Part shown: positions 15,972 through 25,519 of the stretch, piece by piece | Layout: each line of letters starts with the position of its first letter | Position numbering within the stretch: position 1 is the first letter of the stretch | Assembly (NCBI RefSeq): GCF_039832105.1 | Contig: NZ_JBDOHS010000006.1 | Location: forward strand, 62,001 to 126,000 | From: Dorea_A sp016295505 | GTDB taxonomy: Bacteria > Bacillota > Clostridia > Lachnospirales > Lachnospiraceae | Direction of reading: 5' to 3' | Length of the DNA: 64,000 nt | The notes under the pieces: generated by a model | Databases searched by the model: none | What the model saw: the letters and a program-made list of their open reading frames with translations, nothing else | Told to the model about the DNA's origin: nothing | Program-made: the position numbers and the translations under genes

Positions 15972-16667
15972 TTATTTATATGTTTTCAGCTCTTCTCCGA
16001 TATCGCTTCTGAACTGCTCCCATGCTTCCTCATTTTCGACAAAATATTTCGGACAGTTTTTTCCTGTAACATCATAATGCCTGATTACATCCGTCTCTTT
16101 CAGATCAAACTTCAGACACAGCCATGCGCACAGTTCAACCATCGATTCATAGGTCTTATCATTGAATTTTCCTGTTTCATCCGGATGACAGCATTCGATT
16201 GAGACCGTATCATTGTTGCGCCCATTCGATGCATATGCCACCTCCCAGGTCGGAACACACTGGACAATCTCCCCCTCCAGGCCGATCACAAAATTACTGC
16301 TTACTTTCGTCTCATGGGTATCTTTCAGACTTTCAAAATAATCTCTGTTATTCATTGCCGTTGCTCCGGGATTGGCCGTATAATGTACCACGACTCCTGT
16401 AATTTTTCCCGTCTCGATTCCCGGTCTGGAATAAGGATTCGTTGTCAGGAGATTAACCTCTATCTCCGGTCGGTACCGTTCAATGACATCTCCTTCATTT
16501 TCTGTATACTGGTCAGAAAATGTCCCTGACTTCACCAGTTTTACCATAACAGCCACGACCGTCAGAAGCAGGAGTATCACAATGCCGATCCGCATATTTC
16601 TCTGATAAATCCTCTTTTTTCTGGACTTTGATATCCTTTTGCAGCTTCTTTGTTTCTTTTTTCTCAT
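15972..16667 (-). CDS. N-acetylmuramoyl-L-alanine amidase (Amidase_2/PGRP type), membrane anchored
   Basis: Zinc-dependent enzyme that cuts the bond between MurNAc and the stem peptide. The 231-residue protein has a basic N-terminus (MRKKKQRSCKRISKSRKKR), one membrane helix (MRIGIVILLLLTVVAVMVKL), and an Amidase_2 domain. Zinc-ligand candidates are His in VVVHYTANPGAT and His in VIRHYDVTGKNCP, plus the Cys/Lys region. SSNFVIGLEGEIVQCVP and VSIECCHPD are typical. The start follows AATGGAGAGTTTAC. Possible role in wall turnover or sporulation. Confidence 0.92.
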   Translation of the reverse strand: MRKKKQRSCKRISKSRKKRIYQRNMRIGIVILLLLTVVAVMVKLVKSGTFSDQYTENEGDVIERYRPEIEVNLLTTNPYSRPGIETGKITGVVVHYTANPGATAMNNRDYFESLKDTHETKVSSNFVIGLEGEIVQCVPTWEVAYASNGRNNDTVSIECCHPDETGKFNDKTYESMVELCAWLCLKFDLKETDVIRHYDVTGKNCPKYFVENEEAWEQFRSDIGEELKTYK

Positions 16668-16753
16668 GTAAACTCTCCATTCAATTATCTGTTCTTATCC
16701 TAGCACATACAATCTGATAATTTTATGAAAAGTTACTTATGATTTTCTGAAGA

Positions 16754-17779
16754 TCAGACAAACTTATACACCGTTGTCGTCTCATATCTCTCTCCGTTTT
16801 TTAACACCGGCCCTTCAAAATTCTCTTTGTGAATCGCATCCGGAAAATACTGTGTTTCAAAACATGCACCACTTCTTTTTCCGTACACTGCCCCATCTTT
16901 TCCTTTCTCAGCCTCCAGGAAATTGCCGGTATAGAACTGCATTCCCGGAAGATCTGTATATACTTCCATTGATATGCCAGTCTGTTTTGAAGCCATCGCT
17001 GCTACCATGCGCATTCCTGTTCCGTCAAGCACCCAGTTGTGATCGTATCCCTTACCGAATATCAGAGCTTCATACTCCTCTTCCACATCTCTCCCGATTG
17101 GCTTTTTCTTTCTAAAATCCATTGGAGTCCCGTCTACCGGTACAATTTTTCCCGTTGGAATTGATTCTGCATCTGCCTCTGTAAATGCCTCGGCACATAT
17201 CATTACCTCCTGATCCAGAACTGAACCCGAATCGTGGCCGGACAGATTAAAATAGCTGTGGTTTGTAAGATTGATGATTGTATCCTGATCCGAAACAGCA
17301 TCATAATGAATCTTTAACTCCTGCTCTTCCGTCAGTTCATAAGATACCTGAATCTTCAGATTCCCCGGAAATCCCTGATCTCCATCCGGGCTCAGAAGAG
17401 AAAATACCACTTTTGTATCATCTTCCTGTTCTGTTTTCCACATTCTTTTATTGTAATAATCAATCCCTCCATGGAGCGTGTTCTGATTATCATTTTTTGT
17501 CAGTCGATATTCTTTTCCGTTCAATTCAAAACCAGCGCCACCGATACGATTCGCAACACGTCCAACCGTCGCCCCAAAATGAACGCCTCCCTGTTCATAT
17601 CCTTCCACAGTATCATATCCCAGCACAACATCCCGCAGAATATTATCCCGATCCGGAACCAGTACTTTCACCAGAGTCGCTCCAAAATCAGATACAACGA
17701 CTTCCATCCCCTTCTTATTTTTCAGTGAATAACAGGTCGCTTTTTCTCCCTTTGCCGTTTGATCAATGTTACAGATCAT
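16754..17779 (-). CDS. galM: Aldose 1-epimerase (galactose mutarotase)
   Basis: Cytoplasmic enzyme that interconverts alpha and beta anomers of hexoses. The 341-residue protein has the GalM landmarks GATVGRVANRI, NTLHGG (substrate His), NLTNHSYFNLSGHDSG (catalytic His), and ACFETQYFPDAIH (catalytic Glu). The ATG follows GGAGGAAGATAATT. It is a single-gene unit between the amidase and guaB; no Leloir pathway genes are adjacent, so the sugar pathway it serves is not shown. Confidence 0.95.
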   Translation of the reverse strand: MICNIDQTAKGEKATCYSLKNKKGMEVVVSDFGATLVKVLVPDRDNILRDVVLGYDTVEGYEQGGVHFGATVGRVANRIGGAGFELNGKEYRLTKNDNQNTLHGGIDYYNKRMWKTEQEDDTKVVFSLLSPDGDQGFPGNLKIQVSYELTEEQELKIHYDAVSDQDTIINLTNHSYFNLSGHDSGSVLDQEVMICAEAFTEADAESIPTGKIVPVDGTPMDFRKKKPIGRDVEEEYEALIFGKGYDHNWVLDGTGMRMVAAMASKQTGISMEVYTDLPGMQFYTGNFLEAEKGKDGAVYGKRSGACFETQYFPDAIHKENFEGPVLKNGERYETTTVYKFV

Positions 17780-17842
17780 AATTATCTTCCTCCTTTATAT
17801 TACAGATTTTCATCATAAAGCTTCGTTTCACACAAAAAGACC

Positions 17843-17905
17843 GGGGACTGTTGCAAAATATATTGTATATTCATGATGATATCTCTATATTTTGCAATGA
17901 TCCCC
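17843..17905. repeat. Palindromic repeat/terminator, short member of dispersed family
   Basis: GGGGACTGTTGCAAAATAT at the left pairs with the right arm ending TTTTGCAATGATCCCC. Its minus-strand interior (AGATATCATC, three bases, GAATATACAAT region) closely matches the interior of the 150-bp palindrome at 32560-32709. It sits between galM and the end of guaB and probably terminates guaB. Confidence 0.6.
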
Positions 17906-17921
17906 AGCCTATTTTTAAACC

Positions 17922-19376
17922 TTATTCATCTACACTATAGTTCGGTGCTTCTTTCGTAATATGAATATCATGTGGATGACTTTCTTTTAATGATGCTGCG
18001 GAAATCTTTACAAACTTTCCATTCTTCTTCAAATCTTCAATTGTAGGAGTTCCACAATAACCCATACCGGAGCGAAGTCCTCCCATCAGCTGGAATACTG
18101 TATCTTCCACAGATCCCTTATATGCAACACGTCCCTCTACACCTTCCGGCACAAGTTTCTTTGCATCCGACTGGAAATAGCGGTCTTTGCTTCCGTTTTC
18201 CATCGCTGCGATCGATCCCATTCCACGATATACTTTATATTTTCTTCCCTGGTATAACTCGAATGTTCCAGGACTTTCATCACATCCTGCAAAGATACTT
18301 CCCATCATACATACATTGGCACCTGCTGCAATTGCTTTTGTCATATCTCCGGAATACTTGATACCGCCATCCGCAATGATTGGTATACCATATTTATCTG
18401 CAGCTTCATAACAGTCCATAACAGCAGAAATCTGCGGAACTCCGATACCTGCCACAACACGTGTTGTACAGATAGAACCAGGTCCGATACCAACCTTAAC
18501 TGCATCTACACCGGCTTTGATCAATGCTTCTGCAGCCTCTCCGGTTGCTACATTTCCTGCGATTACCTGCAGATCCGGGAATTTGGACTTAACCATATCT
18601 ACAGTACGGATTACATTTGCGGAGTGTCCATGTGCAGAATCCATTACCACGACATCGACTTTCGCATTTACCAGTTCCTGTGCTCTTTCCAGACAGTTCG
18701 CAGTAATACCGATCGCTGCTCCACAGAGAAGACGTCCCTGTGCATCTTTTGCAGACAATGGATACTTGATCTGCTTCTCAATATCTTTGATTGTAATGAG
18801 ACCTTTCAGATTAAAATCTTTATCAACAATCGGAAGTTTTTCTTTTCTTGCTTTTGCAAGAATTCTCTTTGCTTCTTCCAGCGTAATACCTTCCGGTGCT
18901 GTAATCAGGCCTTCTGATGTCATGGATTCTTTTATCTTCTTAGAGAAATCTTCTTCAAATTTTAAATCACGGTTTGTGATAATACCAACTAACTTTCTTC
19001 CTTCTGTAATAGGAACACCTGAAATTCTGAACTTTGCCATCAGATTATTCGCATCTTCCAGTGTATTCTCAGGAGATAAATAAAATGGATCTGTAATAAC
19101 ACCATTCTCAGATCGTTTTACTTTATCTACCTCTTCTGCCTGCTCCTGAATAGACATGTTTTTATGAATAATACCAATTCCACCCTGACGAGCCATTGCA
19201 ATTGCCATGCGATGCTCTGTAACGGTATCCATTCCCGCACTCATCATCGGAATATTTAACCTGATCTTTTTTGTTAAATTAGTTGATAAATCTACTTGGT
19301 TTGGAATCACTTCTGAATACTGCGGCACTAAAAGTACATCATCAAATGTAATTCCCTCTCCAATTATTTTTCCCAT
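17922..19376 (-). CDS. guaB: IMP dehydrogenase
   Basis: Catalyses the NAD-dependent oxidation of IMP to XMP, the committed step to GMP. The 484-residue TIM-barrel protein carries an inserted CBS-domain pair (~95-205). It has the active-site loop GIGPGSICTTRVVAG with the catalytic cysteine, ADGGIKYSGD and the flap MGSIAAMENGSKDRYFQ. The ATG at 19376 gives the expected MGKIIGEGITFDDVLL start. It is monocistronic, with a promoter upstream and a palindromic repeat downstream. Confidence 0.97.
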   Translation of the reverse strand: MGKIIGEGITFDDVLLVPQYSEVIPNQVDLSTNLTKKIRLNIPMMSAGMDTVTEHRMAIAMARQGGIGIIHKNMSIQEQAEEVDKVKRSENGVITDPFYLSPENTLEDANNLMAKFRISGVPITEGRKLVGIITNRDLKFEEDFSKKIKESMTSEGLITAPEGITLEEAKRILAKARKEKLPIVDKDFNLKGLITIKDIEKQIKYPLSAKDAQGRLLCGAAIGITANCLERAQELVNAKVDVVVMDSAHGHSANVIRTVDMVKSKFPDLQVIAGNVATGEAAEALIKAGVDAVKVGIGPGSICTTRVVAGIGVPQISAVMDCYEAADKYGIPIIADGGIKYSGDMTKAIAAGANVCMMGSIFAGCDESPGTFELYQGRKYKVYRGMGSIAAMENGSKDRYFQSDAKKLVPEGVEGRVAYKGSVEDTVFQLMGGLRSGMGYCGTPTIEDLKKNGKFVKISAASLKESHPHDIHITKEAPNYSVDE

Positions 19377-19421
19377 GATTACACCCTCTCTTTCTCTAAA
19401 CACATTTAATATTTAAATGCT

Positions 19422-19451
19422 ATAATAACGAATTTTACTGACTGTTGTCAA
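19422..19451 (-). promoter_or_regulatory. Sigma-A promoter of guaB
   Basis: Minus strand -35 TTGACA (19446-19451), 18-base spacer, -10 TATTAT (19422-19427), ~45 bases before the guaB ATG. Confidence 0.75.
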
Positions 19452-19484
19452 CAGATTTCGACTCTTTTTTTATTTTTGTACAAT

Positions 19485-19976
19485 CTATTTGCGAATCACC
19501 TTTCTGGGGGCTTTCATAAAAAATCCTTCAATAATTGTATCATTGGGTTCAAATATAATCTGTTTGATCTCCCCTCCGTTTGATACGATCAGCGCATACT
19601 GATCTGCATTTCCTGCTCCTGATGTATAATCATAGGTTTTTGCTTTTTTATATTGCATCAATTCCACTGCGCCTACCGGTGCAAGAAGCTCCAGCTGATC
19701 TAAACTTACGGAAAGAAGTTTCTTTCTTTTCGACTTATTCATGATCTTATCAATATCAAGATCTCCATTTACAAATAAATACTCATATTCCACATTCATG
19801 CTGCGGAACATGATAACATCAACAATGATTAAGATTACTGTAACAAGAAGTCCAAATGAGAACATGAATATGGCAAACACGGATACGATCGTAAGCGCGA
19901 CAAGAAGCGCTCTGATCACAAGATCTTTCATGCCTGTCTGTTTTTTAATCAATTGTTCTGTGTAAAAGTCATCCAT
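19485..19976 (-). CDS. Two-helix membrane protein, function unknown
   Basis: The 163-residue protein starts MDDFYTEQLIKKQTGM. It has two adjacent membrane helices (~20-60, LVIRALLVALTIVSVFAIFMF and LLVTVILIIVDVIMF). The cytoplasmic C-terminal domain contains VEYEYLFVNGDLDIDKIMNKSKRK and ends PRKVIRK. The pattern resembles small Lachnospiraceae membrane DUF proteins, but I cannot name one with certainty. The ATG at 19976 is chosen because GGAGG lies eight bases upstream. It sits downstream of the groESL terminator. Confidence 0.75.
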   Translation of the reverse strand: MDDFYTEQLIKKQTGMKDLVIRALLVALTIVSVFAIFMFSFGLLVTVILIIVDVIMFRSMNVEYEYLFVNGDLDIDKIMNKSKRKKLLSVSLDQLELLAPVGAVELMQYKKAKTYDYTSGAGNADQYALIVSNGGEIKQIIFEPNDTIIEGFFMKAPRKVIRK

Positions 19977-20036
19977 GGTTTTTTCCTCCAAGCTTATTAT
20001 ACTTATTGCTATTGTACCACATATCATGACAAAAAG

Positions 20037-20060
20037 AAAACTCCTCATAAGAGGAGTTTT
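20037..20060. terminator. Intrinsic terminator of groESL
   Basis: AAAACTCCTC (20037-20046), ATAA loop, GAGGAGTTTT (20051-20060): a perfect 10-bp stem. It is followed on the minus strand by TCTTTTT and lies just after groEL. Confidence 0.85.
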
Positions 20061-20078
20061 CAAAAAGTTTATAATCTG

Positions 20079-21704
20079 TTACATCATTCCCATTCCCGGG
20101 TTGCCGCCTGCCGGCATAGCCGGTGTATCTACTTTGATATCTGCCACAACAGACTCTGTTGTCAGCAATGTAGATGCTACACTTGTTGCATTCTGAAGTG
20201 CACTTCTTGTAACCTTTGCAGGATCAAGAATACCCGTCTCAACCATGTCAACATACTCTTCTGTCAGAGCATTGAATCCTGTTCCCACTTCAGATTCTCT
20301 TACTTTATTAATAATCACAGCACCTTCAAGTCCTGCATTTGCTGCAATGTGGAACAGTGGAGATTCCAGTGCCTTTAATACAACCTTTGCACCTGTCTTC
20401 TCGTCACCTTCCAGAGTATCCGCAACCTTTGCAACTTCTTTTGCAGCGTGAATATAAGCGGATCCACCACCGGAAATAATACCTTCTTCTACGGCTGCTC
20501 TGGTCGCATTCAGAGCGTCTTCCATACGGAGTTTTGCTTCTTTCATCTCAGTTTCAGTAGCAGCACCAACACGGATAACAGCTACGCCGCCTGCCAGTTT
20601 TGCAAGTCTTTCCTGTAATTTTTCTCTGTCAAAATCAGATGTGGTCTCTTCAATCTGTCCCTTGATCTGTGCAACACGATCAGCAATTGCAGCTTTATCG
20701 CCCATACCATCAACGATAACCGTATTTTCTTTCTGAACCTTTACAGATTTTGCACGTCCAAGCTGAGCCAGAGTAACTTCCTTCAGATCCATTCCCAGTT
20801 CATCAGAGATTACTTCTCCGCCTGTCAGGATTGCGATATCACGAAGCATTTCTTTTCTTCTGTCTCCATATCCCGGTGCTTTAACAGCTACTATATTGAA
20901 AGTTCCGCGAAGCTTGTTAACGATCAGAGTTGTAAGTGCCTCTCCTTCAATATCCTCAGCGATGATCAGAAGTCTTGCACCGCTCTGTACGATCTGTTCC
21001 AGTACCGGAAGAAGGTCCTGAATATTAGAAATCTTTTTGTCTGTAACCAGAATATACGGATCATCCAGATTTGCTTCCATTTTATCCATATCAGTTGCCA
21101 TATATGCAGAAATATATCCGCGATCAAACTGCATACCTTCTACCAGATCAAGCTCTGTCTTCATGGTCTTGGATTCTTCAATTGTAATAACTCCGTCATT
21201 AGATACTTTTTCCATTGCATCAGCTACCATCTGACCAACAGCCTCATCACCTGCAGAAATAGATGCAACCTTTGCGATCTGATCTTTATCTTTTACTTTA
21301 CTGGACATCTTTGCAATTGCCTCAACTGCAACATCTGTCGCTTTTTTCATACCTTTTCGAAGGATGATCGGATTAGCGCCTGCTTCCAGATTCTTCATTC
21401 CTTCATGTACCATAGCCTGTGCAAGTACGGTAGCTGTTGTTGTTCCATCTCCAGCCACATCATTGGTCTTGGAAGCAACTTCTTTGATCAGCTGTGCACC
21501 CATGTTTTCAAATGCATCCTCAAGCTCAATTTCTTTTGCAATAGTCACACCATCATTTGTGATCAGCGGAGCACCGAATGACTTATCAAGAACAACATTG
21601 CGTCCTTTTGGTCCAAGTGTTACTCTAACTGTATTAGCAAGCTGATTTACGCCTGCTTCCAAAGCTCTTCTGGCTTCAGCGCCGTATTTGATTTCCTTTG
21701 CCAT
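20079..21704 (-). CDS. groEL: GroEL chaperonin (60 kDa)
   Basis: ATP-dependent tetradecameric chaperonin that folds proteins with GroES. The 541-residue protein has AKEIKYGAEARRALEAGVNQ, TLGPKGRNVVLDKSFG, the ATP-binding DVAGDGTTTATVLAQAM, and the classic Gly-Met-rich tail GGNPGMGMM. Length is standard. It follows groES by 54 bases in one CIRCE-controlled operon. Confidence 0.99.
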   Translation of the reverse strand: MAKEIKYGAEARRALEAGVNQLANTVRVTLGPKGRNVVLDKSFGAPLITNDGVTIAKEIELEDAFENMGAQLIKEVASKTNDVAGDGTTTATVLAQAMVHEGMKNLEAGANPIILRKGMKKATDVAVEAIAKMSSKVKDKDQIAKVASISAGDEAVGQMVADAMEKVSNDGVITIEESKTMKTELDLVEGMQFDRGYISAYMATDMDKMEANLDDPYILVTDKKISNIQDLLPVLEQIVQSGARLLIIAEDIEGEALTTLIVNKLRGTFNIVAVKAPGYGDRRKEMLRDIAILTGGEVISDELGMDLKEVTLAQLGRAKSVKVQKENTVIVDGMGDKAAIADRVAQIKGQIEETTSDFDREKLQERLAKLAGGVAVIRVGAATETEMKEAKLRMEDALNATRAAVEEGIISGGGSAYIHAAKEVAKVADTLEGDEKTGAKVVLKALESPLFHIAANAGLEGAVIINKVRESEVGTGFNALTEEYVDMVETGILDPAKVTRSALQNATSVASTLLTTESVVADIKVDTPAMPAGGNPGMGMM

Positions 21705-21758
21705 AATTGCATTCCTCCTAAAAATTATATGATATCTGTTCTATGTCTGTGATTTTAC

Positions 21759-22046
21759 TTACTTCTCTACGATTGCAAGAATATCATCCTGCTTTACAAC
21801 AATATATTCCTCATCATCAAGTTCTACTGTTGTACCGGAATATTTAGAGTAGATAACCTGCTGTCCAACAGTTACATTCATTGTAACTTCCTTTCCATCT
21901 ACTGTTCCGCCAGGTCCAACTGCCACAACTTCTGCCTGCTGCGGTTTTTCCTTTGACTGTCCAGGGATCACAATTCCTGACTTTGTAGTCTCTTCTGCTA
22001 CTAACTGTTTTAAAACAACTCTGTCACCTAATGGTACTAATCTCAT
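21759..22046 (-). CDS. groES: GroES co-chaperonin (10 kDa)
   Basis: Heptameric lid of the GroEL cage. The 95-residue protein begins MRLVPLGDRVVLKQL, contains the mobile-loop region SGIVIPGQSKEKPQQAEVVAVGPG, and ends YIVVKQDDILAIVE. ATG at 22046 follows AATAAGGAGGCTTACATT. First gene of the heat-shock operon. Confidence 0.98.
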   Translation of the reverse strand: MRLVPLGDRVVLKQLVAEETTKSGIVIPGQSKEKPQQAEVVAVGPGGTVDGKEVTMNVTVGQQVIYSKYSGTTVELDDEEYIVVKQDDILAIVEK

Positions 22047-22077
22047 AATGTAAGCCTCCTTATTGATTTCTATATTG

Positions 22078-22104
22078 TTAGCACTCAACAAAAGAGAGTG
22101 CTGA
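22078..22104 (-). promoter_or_regulatory. CIRCE operator (HrcA site)
   Basis: TTAGCACTC (22078-22086), nine-base spacer, GAGTGCTGA (22096-22104). This matches TTAGCACTC-N9-GAGTGCTAA with one mismatch. It lies between the promoter and groES; HrcA is expected to repress here. Confidence 0.95.
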
Positions 22105-22118
22105 AAGATTCTAGATAT

Positions 22119-22147
22119 AAAATAGCACTCTCTTTTCCTTTTGTCAA
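22119..22147 (-). promoter_or_regulatory. Sigma-A promoter of groESL
   Basis: Minus strand -35 TTGACA (22142-22147), 17-base spacer, -10 TATTTT (22119-22124), directly upstream of the CIRCE element. An extra GAGTGCTA half-site lies in the spacer (22123-22130). Confidence 0.8.
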
Positions 22148-22159
22148 CACAATTTATAT

Positions 22160-22465
22160 TTAGTTTAGAACTTTTTTATAAAATCCATTCTGGATCTGGA
22201 ATTTGATAACCTTCCCCTGTTTGTTCCAGTATCTTTCCCTGATCATTCCTTTACAGATATTCATGCAGTTTTCATCTTCTATCCGACATTCATACAGTCC
22301 ATCAAGGGAAAAAGCCGTAAGCTCTGTCCCTTCCGATAATAAGTATATACATTCTTCCTCCGGACGATACGTAATCACCTTACATGAATAATGACAGCGA
22401 TCAAAAAAACTGTCCTTTAATATCATTCTGTGTATCTTCAAAGTTGCATGACAATTCTCATACAT
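22160..22465 (-). CDS. Hypothetical protein, 101 aa
   Basis: I do not recognise a family. The protein is soluble, with six cysteines including CHATLK, DRCHYSC and ENCMNICKG. The central segment EEECIYLLSEGTELTAFSLDGLYECRI looks like a small beta-barrel, vaguely PilZ-like in pattern, which is only an impression. A GGAGGG site lies ~13 bases before the ATG. It stands alone between codY and groESL. Confidence 0.55.
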   Translation of the reverse strand: MYENCHATLKIHRMILKDSFFDRCHYSCKVITYRPEEECIYLLSEGTELTAFSLDGLYECRIEDENCMNICKGMIRERYWNKQGKVIKFQIQNGFYKKVLN

Positions 22466-22500
22466 AATTTTTTCCGGCCCTCCTTCGTTCTAATGCACAA

Positions 22501-22540
22501 AAAGGACTGCTGCAAACAGATAATTTTGCAACAGCCCTTT
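22501..22540. terminator. Terminator of codY, member of the dispersed hairpin family
   Basis: AAAGGACTGCTGCAAA pairs with TTTGCAACAGCCCTTT across a short loop, followed by T-run on the minus strand. It shares the GGAYTGYTGCAAA arm with hairpins at 17843, 32560, 34627 and 50009. Confidence 0.75.
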
Positions 22541-22550
22541 ATATTTAGGC

Positions 22551-23333
22551 TTATTTCATGCGTTCTGCTTTGATACGCTCCAACTCTGTGAAAACATAAT
22601 CGTTCACAACCTTGATATAAGTTCCCTTCATTCCGGAAGAGCGGGATTCAATTACCCCTGCACTTTCAAATTTACGGAGAGCATTCACAATCACAGATCT
22701 CGTAATTCCAACTCTGTCTGCAATCTTGCTTGCTACAAGAATTCCTTCTGTACCGTTCAATTCATCAAAGATATGAATGATTGCCTCCAGCTCTGAATAA
22801 GACAGCGTGCTGATTGCTGACTGAACAATATGCTCTTTTCTGGTCTCTTCCGCACTTTCTTCATTTACGGATCTTAACATTTCCAGCCCTACAACTGTGG
22901 TACCGTATTCACTGAGAATAATGTCATCAATTTCATACATGGTGTTCATCTTATAAATGAACAGTGTTCCAAGTCTTTCGCCGGCAATATCAATAGGAGT
23001 AATGATTGCCTGACATCCTTTTACCGCCTCTTCTGAAAATCCCAGTGTCTGCAGGTTTACATTTTCTTTTGTGGATAAGATGCTGAGAAGACGTTCGTTC
23101 AACATTTCATCAATATGCTTTCCGACTTCTTTCTCAATCAGCTCTGTAATATAAGGAACATCTTTACATTTACTTCCCCCAAGCACCTTTCCCTTCTTGC
23201 TGATTACTAGCACGTTTGAATCGAGAATCTCAGTGAGTACTTCGCAGATATCATTAAATACTACTTTACTCGAATTATTATTATGCAGTAATTTGTTGAT
23301 TTTTCTGGTTTTATCTAACAATTGTACGCCCAT
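22551..23333 (-). CDS. codY: CodY, GTP- and branched-chain amino acid-sensing repressor
   Basis: Global nutritional regulator of Firmicutes. The 260-residue protein has an N-terminal GAF ligand domain (~1-155; MGVQLLDKTRKINKLL start) and a C-terminal winged helix with ASKIADRVGITRSVIVNALRKFESAGVIESRS. Length and domain order match CodY. ATG follows GGATGGAGGAATGTAA. A possible target site is noted upstream of the permease gene at 31463. Confidence 0.97.
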   Translation of the reverse strand: MGVQLLDKTRKINKLLHNNNSSKVVFNDICEVLTEILDSNVLVISKKGKVLGGSKCKDVPYITELIEKEVGKHIDEMLNERLLSILSTKENVNLQTLGFSEEAVKGCQAIITPIDIAGERLGTLFIYKMNTMYEIDDIILSEYGTTVVGLEMLRSVNEESAEETRKEHIVQSAISTLSYSELEAIIHIFDELNGTEGILVASKIADRVGITRSVIVNALRKFESAGVIESRSSGMKGTYIKVVNDYVFTELERIKAERMK

Positions 23334-23396
23334 TTACATTCCTCCATCCTATGAATGTATATTATCATACAATTCCCTAACATTCAATGAATTTTC

Positions 23397-25481
23397 CTAA
23401 TTATAATTCTTAATTTCTTTATTTTCCACGTATCCACATTTTTCGTCACTGCAAAGAAGCTTGTTTCCCTTCTCTACCATATACTTTCCACAACGCGGAC
23501 ATTTTTTCACGGATGGTTTCTGCCAGGACATGAATTCACACTCCGGATTATCCTCACATCCATAATACTTTCTGCCCTTCTTCGTTTTACGGATCACAAC
23601 ATCTTTTCCACAGATCGGGCAGGCAACGCCGACCTTTTCCAGATAAGGTTTCGTATTGCGACATTCCGGAAATCCGGGACATGCAAGAAATCGTCCGTGC
23701 GGTCCATACTTGATCACCATATTTCTTCCACACTGATCACAAACCACATCCGTAACTTCGTCTTCAATCTTTACCTGTTCCTGTTCTTTTTCTGCTTTTT
23801 CAACCGCTTCCTCAAGATCAGGATAGAAATTCTCAATGATCGTCTTCCATTTTACTTTACCTTCTGCCACACCATCCAGAAGACTTTCCATATTCGCCGT
23901 AAAGTTGACATCAACGATACTTGGGAATGACTGTTTCATGATATTGTTGACAACTTCCCCTATTTCTGTCAGATACAGGTTCTTATTTTCTTTCGCAACA
24001 TATCTTCGTGCAATGATCGTCGAAATTGTCGGCGCATAAGTACTTGGACGTCCGATGCCAAGCTCTTCCAGTGTCTTGACCAGCGCAGCTTCTGTATAAT
24101 GAGCCGGCGGCTGCGTAAAATGCTGTTTCATGTCAAAGCTTTCTTTTGTTAAAACAGAATCCATATCCAGCCCTTTTAACAGAACATTATTCTGTTCTTT
24201 TTCTTCTTCCGCTTCTGTATATACGGCACGGAAGCCTTCGAAAGCAATCTTGGATGCAGTCACTGCAAAGCGATATTCTCCCGCAGCGATCTTCACAGAA
24301 GTAGTCTCATATCGTGCAGGCTGCATTCTGCTTGCCACAAAGCGTTTCCAGATCAGCTGATACAGACGGAACTGATCTCTGGTCAGAGAATCTTTCATTG
24401 CAGCCGGAGTACGGGTAACATCCGTTGGACGAATCGCTTCATGTGCATCCTGCACAGTCTTTTTCTCATTACCGTTTCTGGCTTCCCCTGCCGCTACATA
24501 TTCATTACCAAAACAATCACCGATATAACTGCGGACATTTGCATCTGCTTCATCAGAGATACGGGTTGAATCCGTACGAAGATATGTGATCAGTCCGACC
24601 GTTCCATTTCCCTTTATATCGATTCCTTCATAGAGCTGCTGCGCAATCCGCATGGTCTTTGCCGTAGCAAAGTTCAGGACTTTTGAAGCCTCCTGCTGCA
24701 AAGTACTGGTAGTAAACGGCACCGGTGCTTTTTTGATGCGTTCTCCTTTTTTGATTTCAGCCACAGAATATTCTGCCTGATCGATCTCTTCTATGATTTT
24801 ATCCAGTTCTTCTTTGGATGAAATCGTCATCTTCTTCTTCTCTGTTCCGTAAAACTTCGCAGTCAGAAGCTTTTTCTCACCTTTCACTTTCAGATTGGCA
24901 TCCAGTGTCCAGTATTCTTCCGGAATAAATGCATTGATCTCATCTTCTCTGTCCGCAATGATACGAAGAGCCACAGACTGCACACGTCCGGCACTTAAGC
25001 CCCTCTTTACCTTGGCCCATAACAGAGGACTGATCTTATATCCAACGATTCGATCCAAGATACGGCGCGCCTGCTGCGCATCTACCAGATCCATATCGAT
25101 TTCCCTTGGATTTTTCAAAGATGCTTTGACTGCATTTTTTGTGATTTCATTAAAACTGATACGATATACCTTTTTCCCTTCCAGCTTAAGCGCCTGACTC
25201 AGATGCCAGGAAATCGCTTCTCCCTCACGGTCCGGGTCAGTTGCAAGATAGATCTTATCCGCTTTTTTTACTTCTTTTCGAAGATTGGCAAGTATTTCTC
25301 CTTTTCCTCGGATCGTAATATATTTAGGCTCATAATCATGTTCCACATCAATTCCCATCTGGCTCTTGGGCAGGTCTCTGACATGACCGTTGGATGCGGT
25401 TACCACATAATTGCTTCCTAAAAATTTTTTAATTGTCTTCACCTTCGCAGGTGATTCCACGATTACCAGATAGCGTGCCAT
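23397..25481 (-). CDS. topA: DNA topoisomerase I (type IA)
   Basis: Relaxes negative supercoils. The 694-residue protein opens with the Toprim domain MARYLVIVESPAKVKTIKKFLG (catalytic Glu; DPDREGEAISWH). It has the active-site tyrosine in TYLRTDSTRIS and ends with three four-cysteine zinc ribbons (CDQCGRNM..CPGFPEC, CPICGKDV..CEDNPEC, CPRCGKYM..CSDEKC). ATG 25481 follows GGAGGAAGCAAGTTT. Downstream of dprA and yifB, a common clostridial order (dprA-topA-codY). Confidence 0.98.
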   Translation of the reverse strand: MARYLVIVESPAKVKTIKKFLGSNYVVTASNGHVRDLPKSQMGIDVEHDYEPKYITIRGKGEILANLRKEVKKADKIYLATDPDREGEAISWHLSQALKLEGKKVYRISFNEITKNAVKASLKNPREIDMDLVDAQQARRILDRIVGYKISPLLWAKVKRGLSAGRVQSVALRIIADREDEINAFIPEEYWTLDANLKVKGEKKLLTAKFYGTEKKKMTISSKEELDKIIEEIDQAEYSVAEIKKGERIKKAPVPFTTSTLQQEASKVLNFATAKTMRIAQQLYEGIDIKGNGTVGLITYLRTDSTRISDEADANVRSYIGDCFGNEYVAAGEARNGNEKKTVQDAHEAIRPTDVTRTPAAMKDSLTRDQFRLYQLIWKRFVASRMQPARYETTSVKIAAGEYRFAVTASKIAFEGFRAVYTEAEEEKEQNNVLLKGLDMDSVLTKESFDMKQHFTQPPAHYTEAALVKTLEELGIGRPSTYAPTISTIIARRYVAKENKNLYLTEIGEVVNNIMKQSFPSIVDVNFTANMESLLDGVAEGKVKWKTIIENFYPDLEEAVEKAEKEQEQVKIEDEVTDVVCDQCGRNMVIKYGPHGRFLACPGFPECRNTKPYLEKVGVACPICGKDVVIRKTKKGRKYYGCEDNPECEFMSWQKPSVKKCPRCGKYMVEKGNKLLCSDEKCGYVENKEIKNYN

Positions 25482-25519
25482 AAACTTGCTTCCTCCATTA
25501 TAACTCCCTGTTGGTCCTG

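Noticed and set aside
18517..19083. 188-codon plus-strand frame
   Set aside because: Antisense to guaB, whose protein is complete and well conserved.
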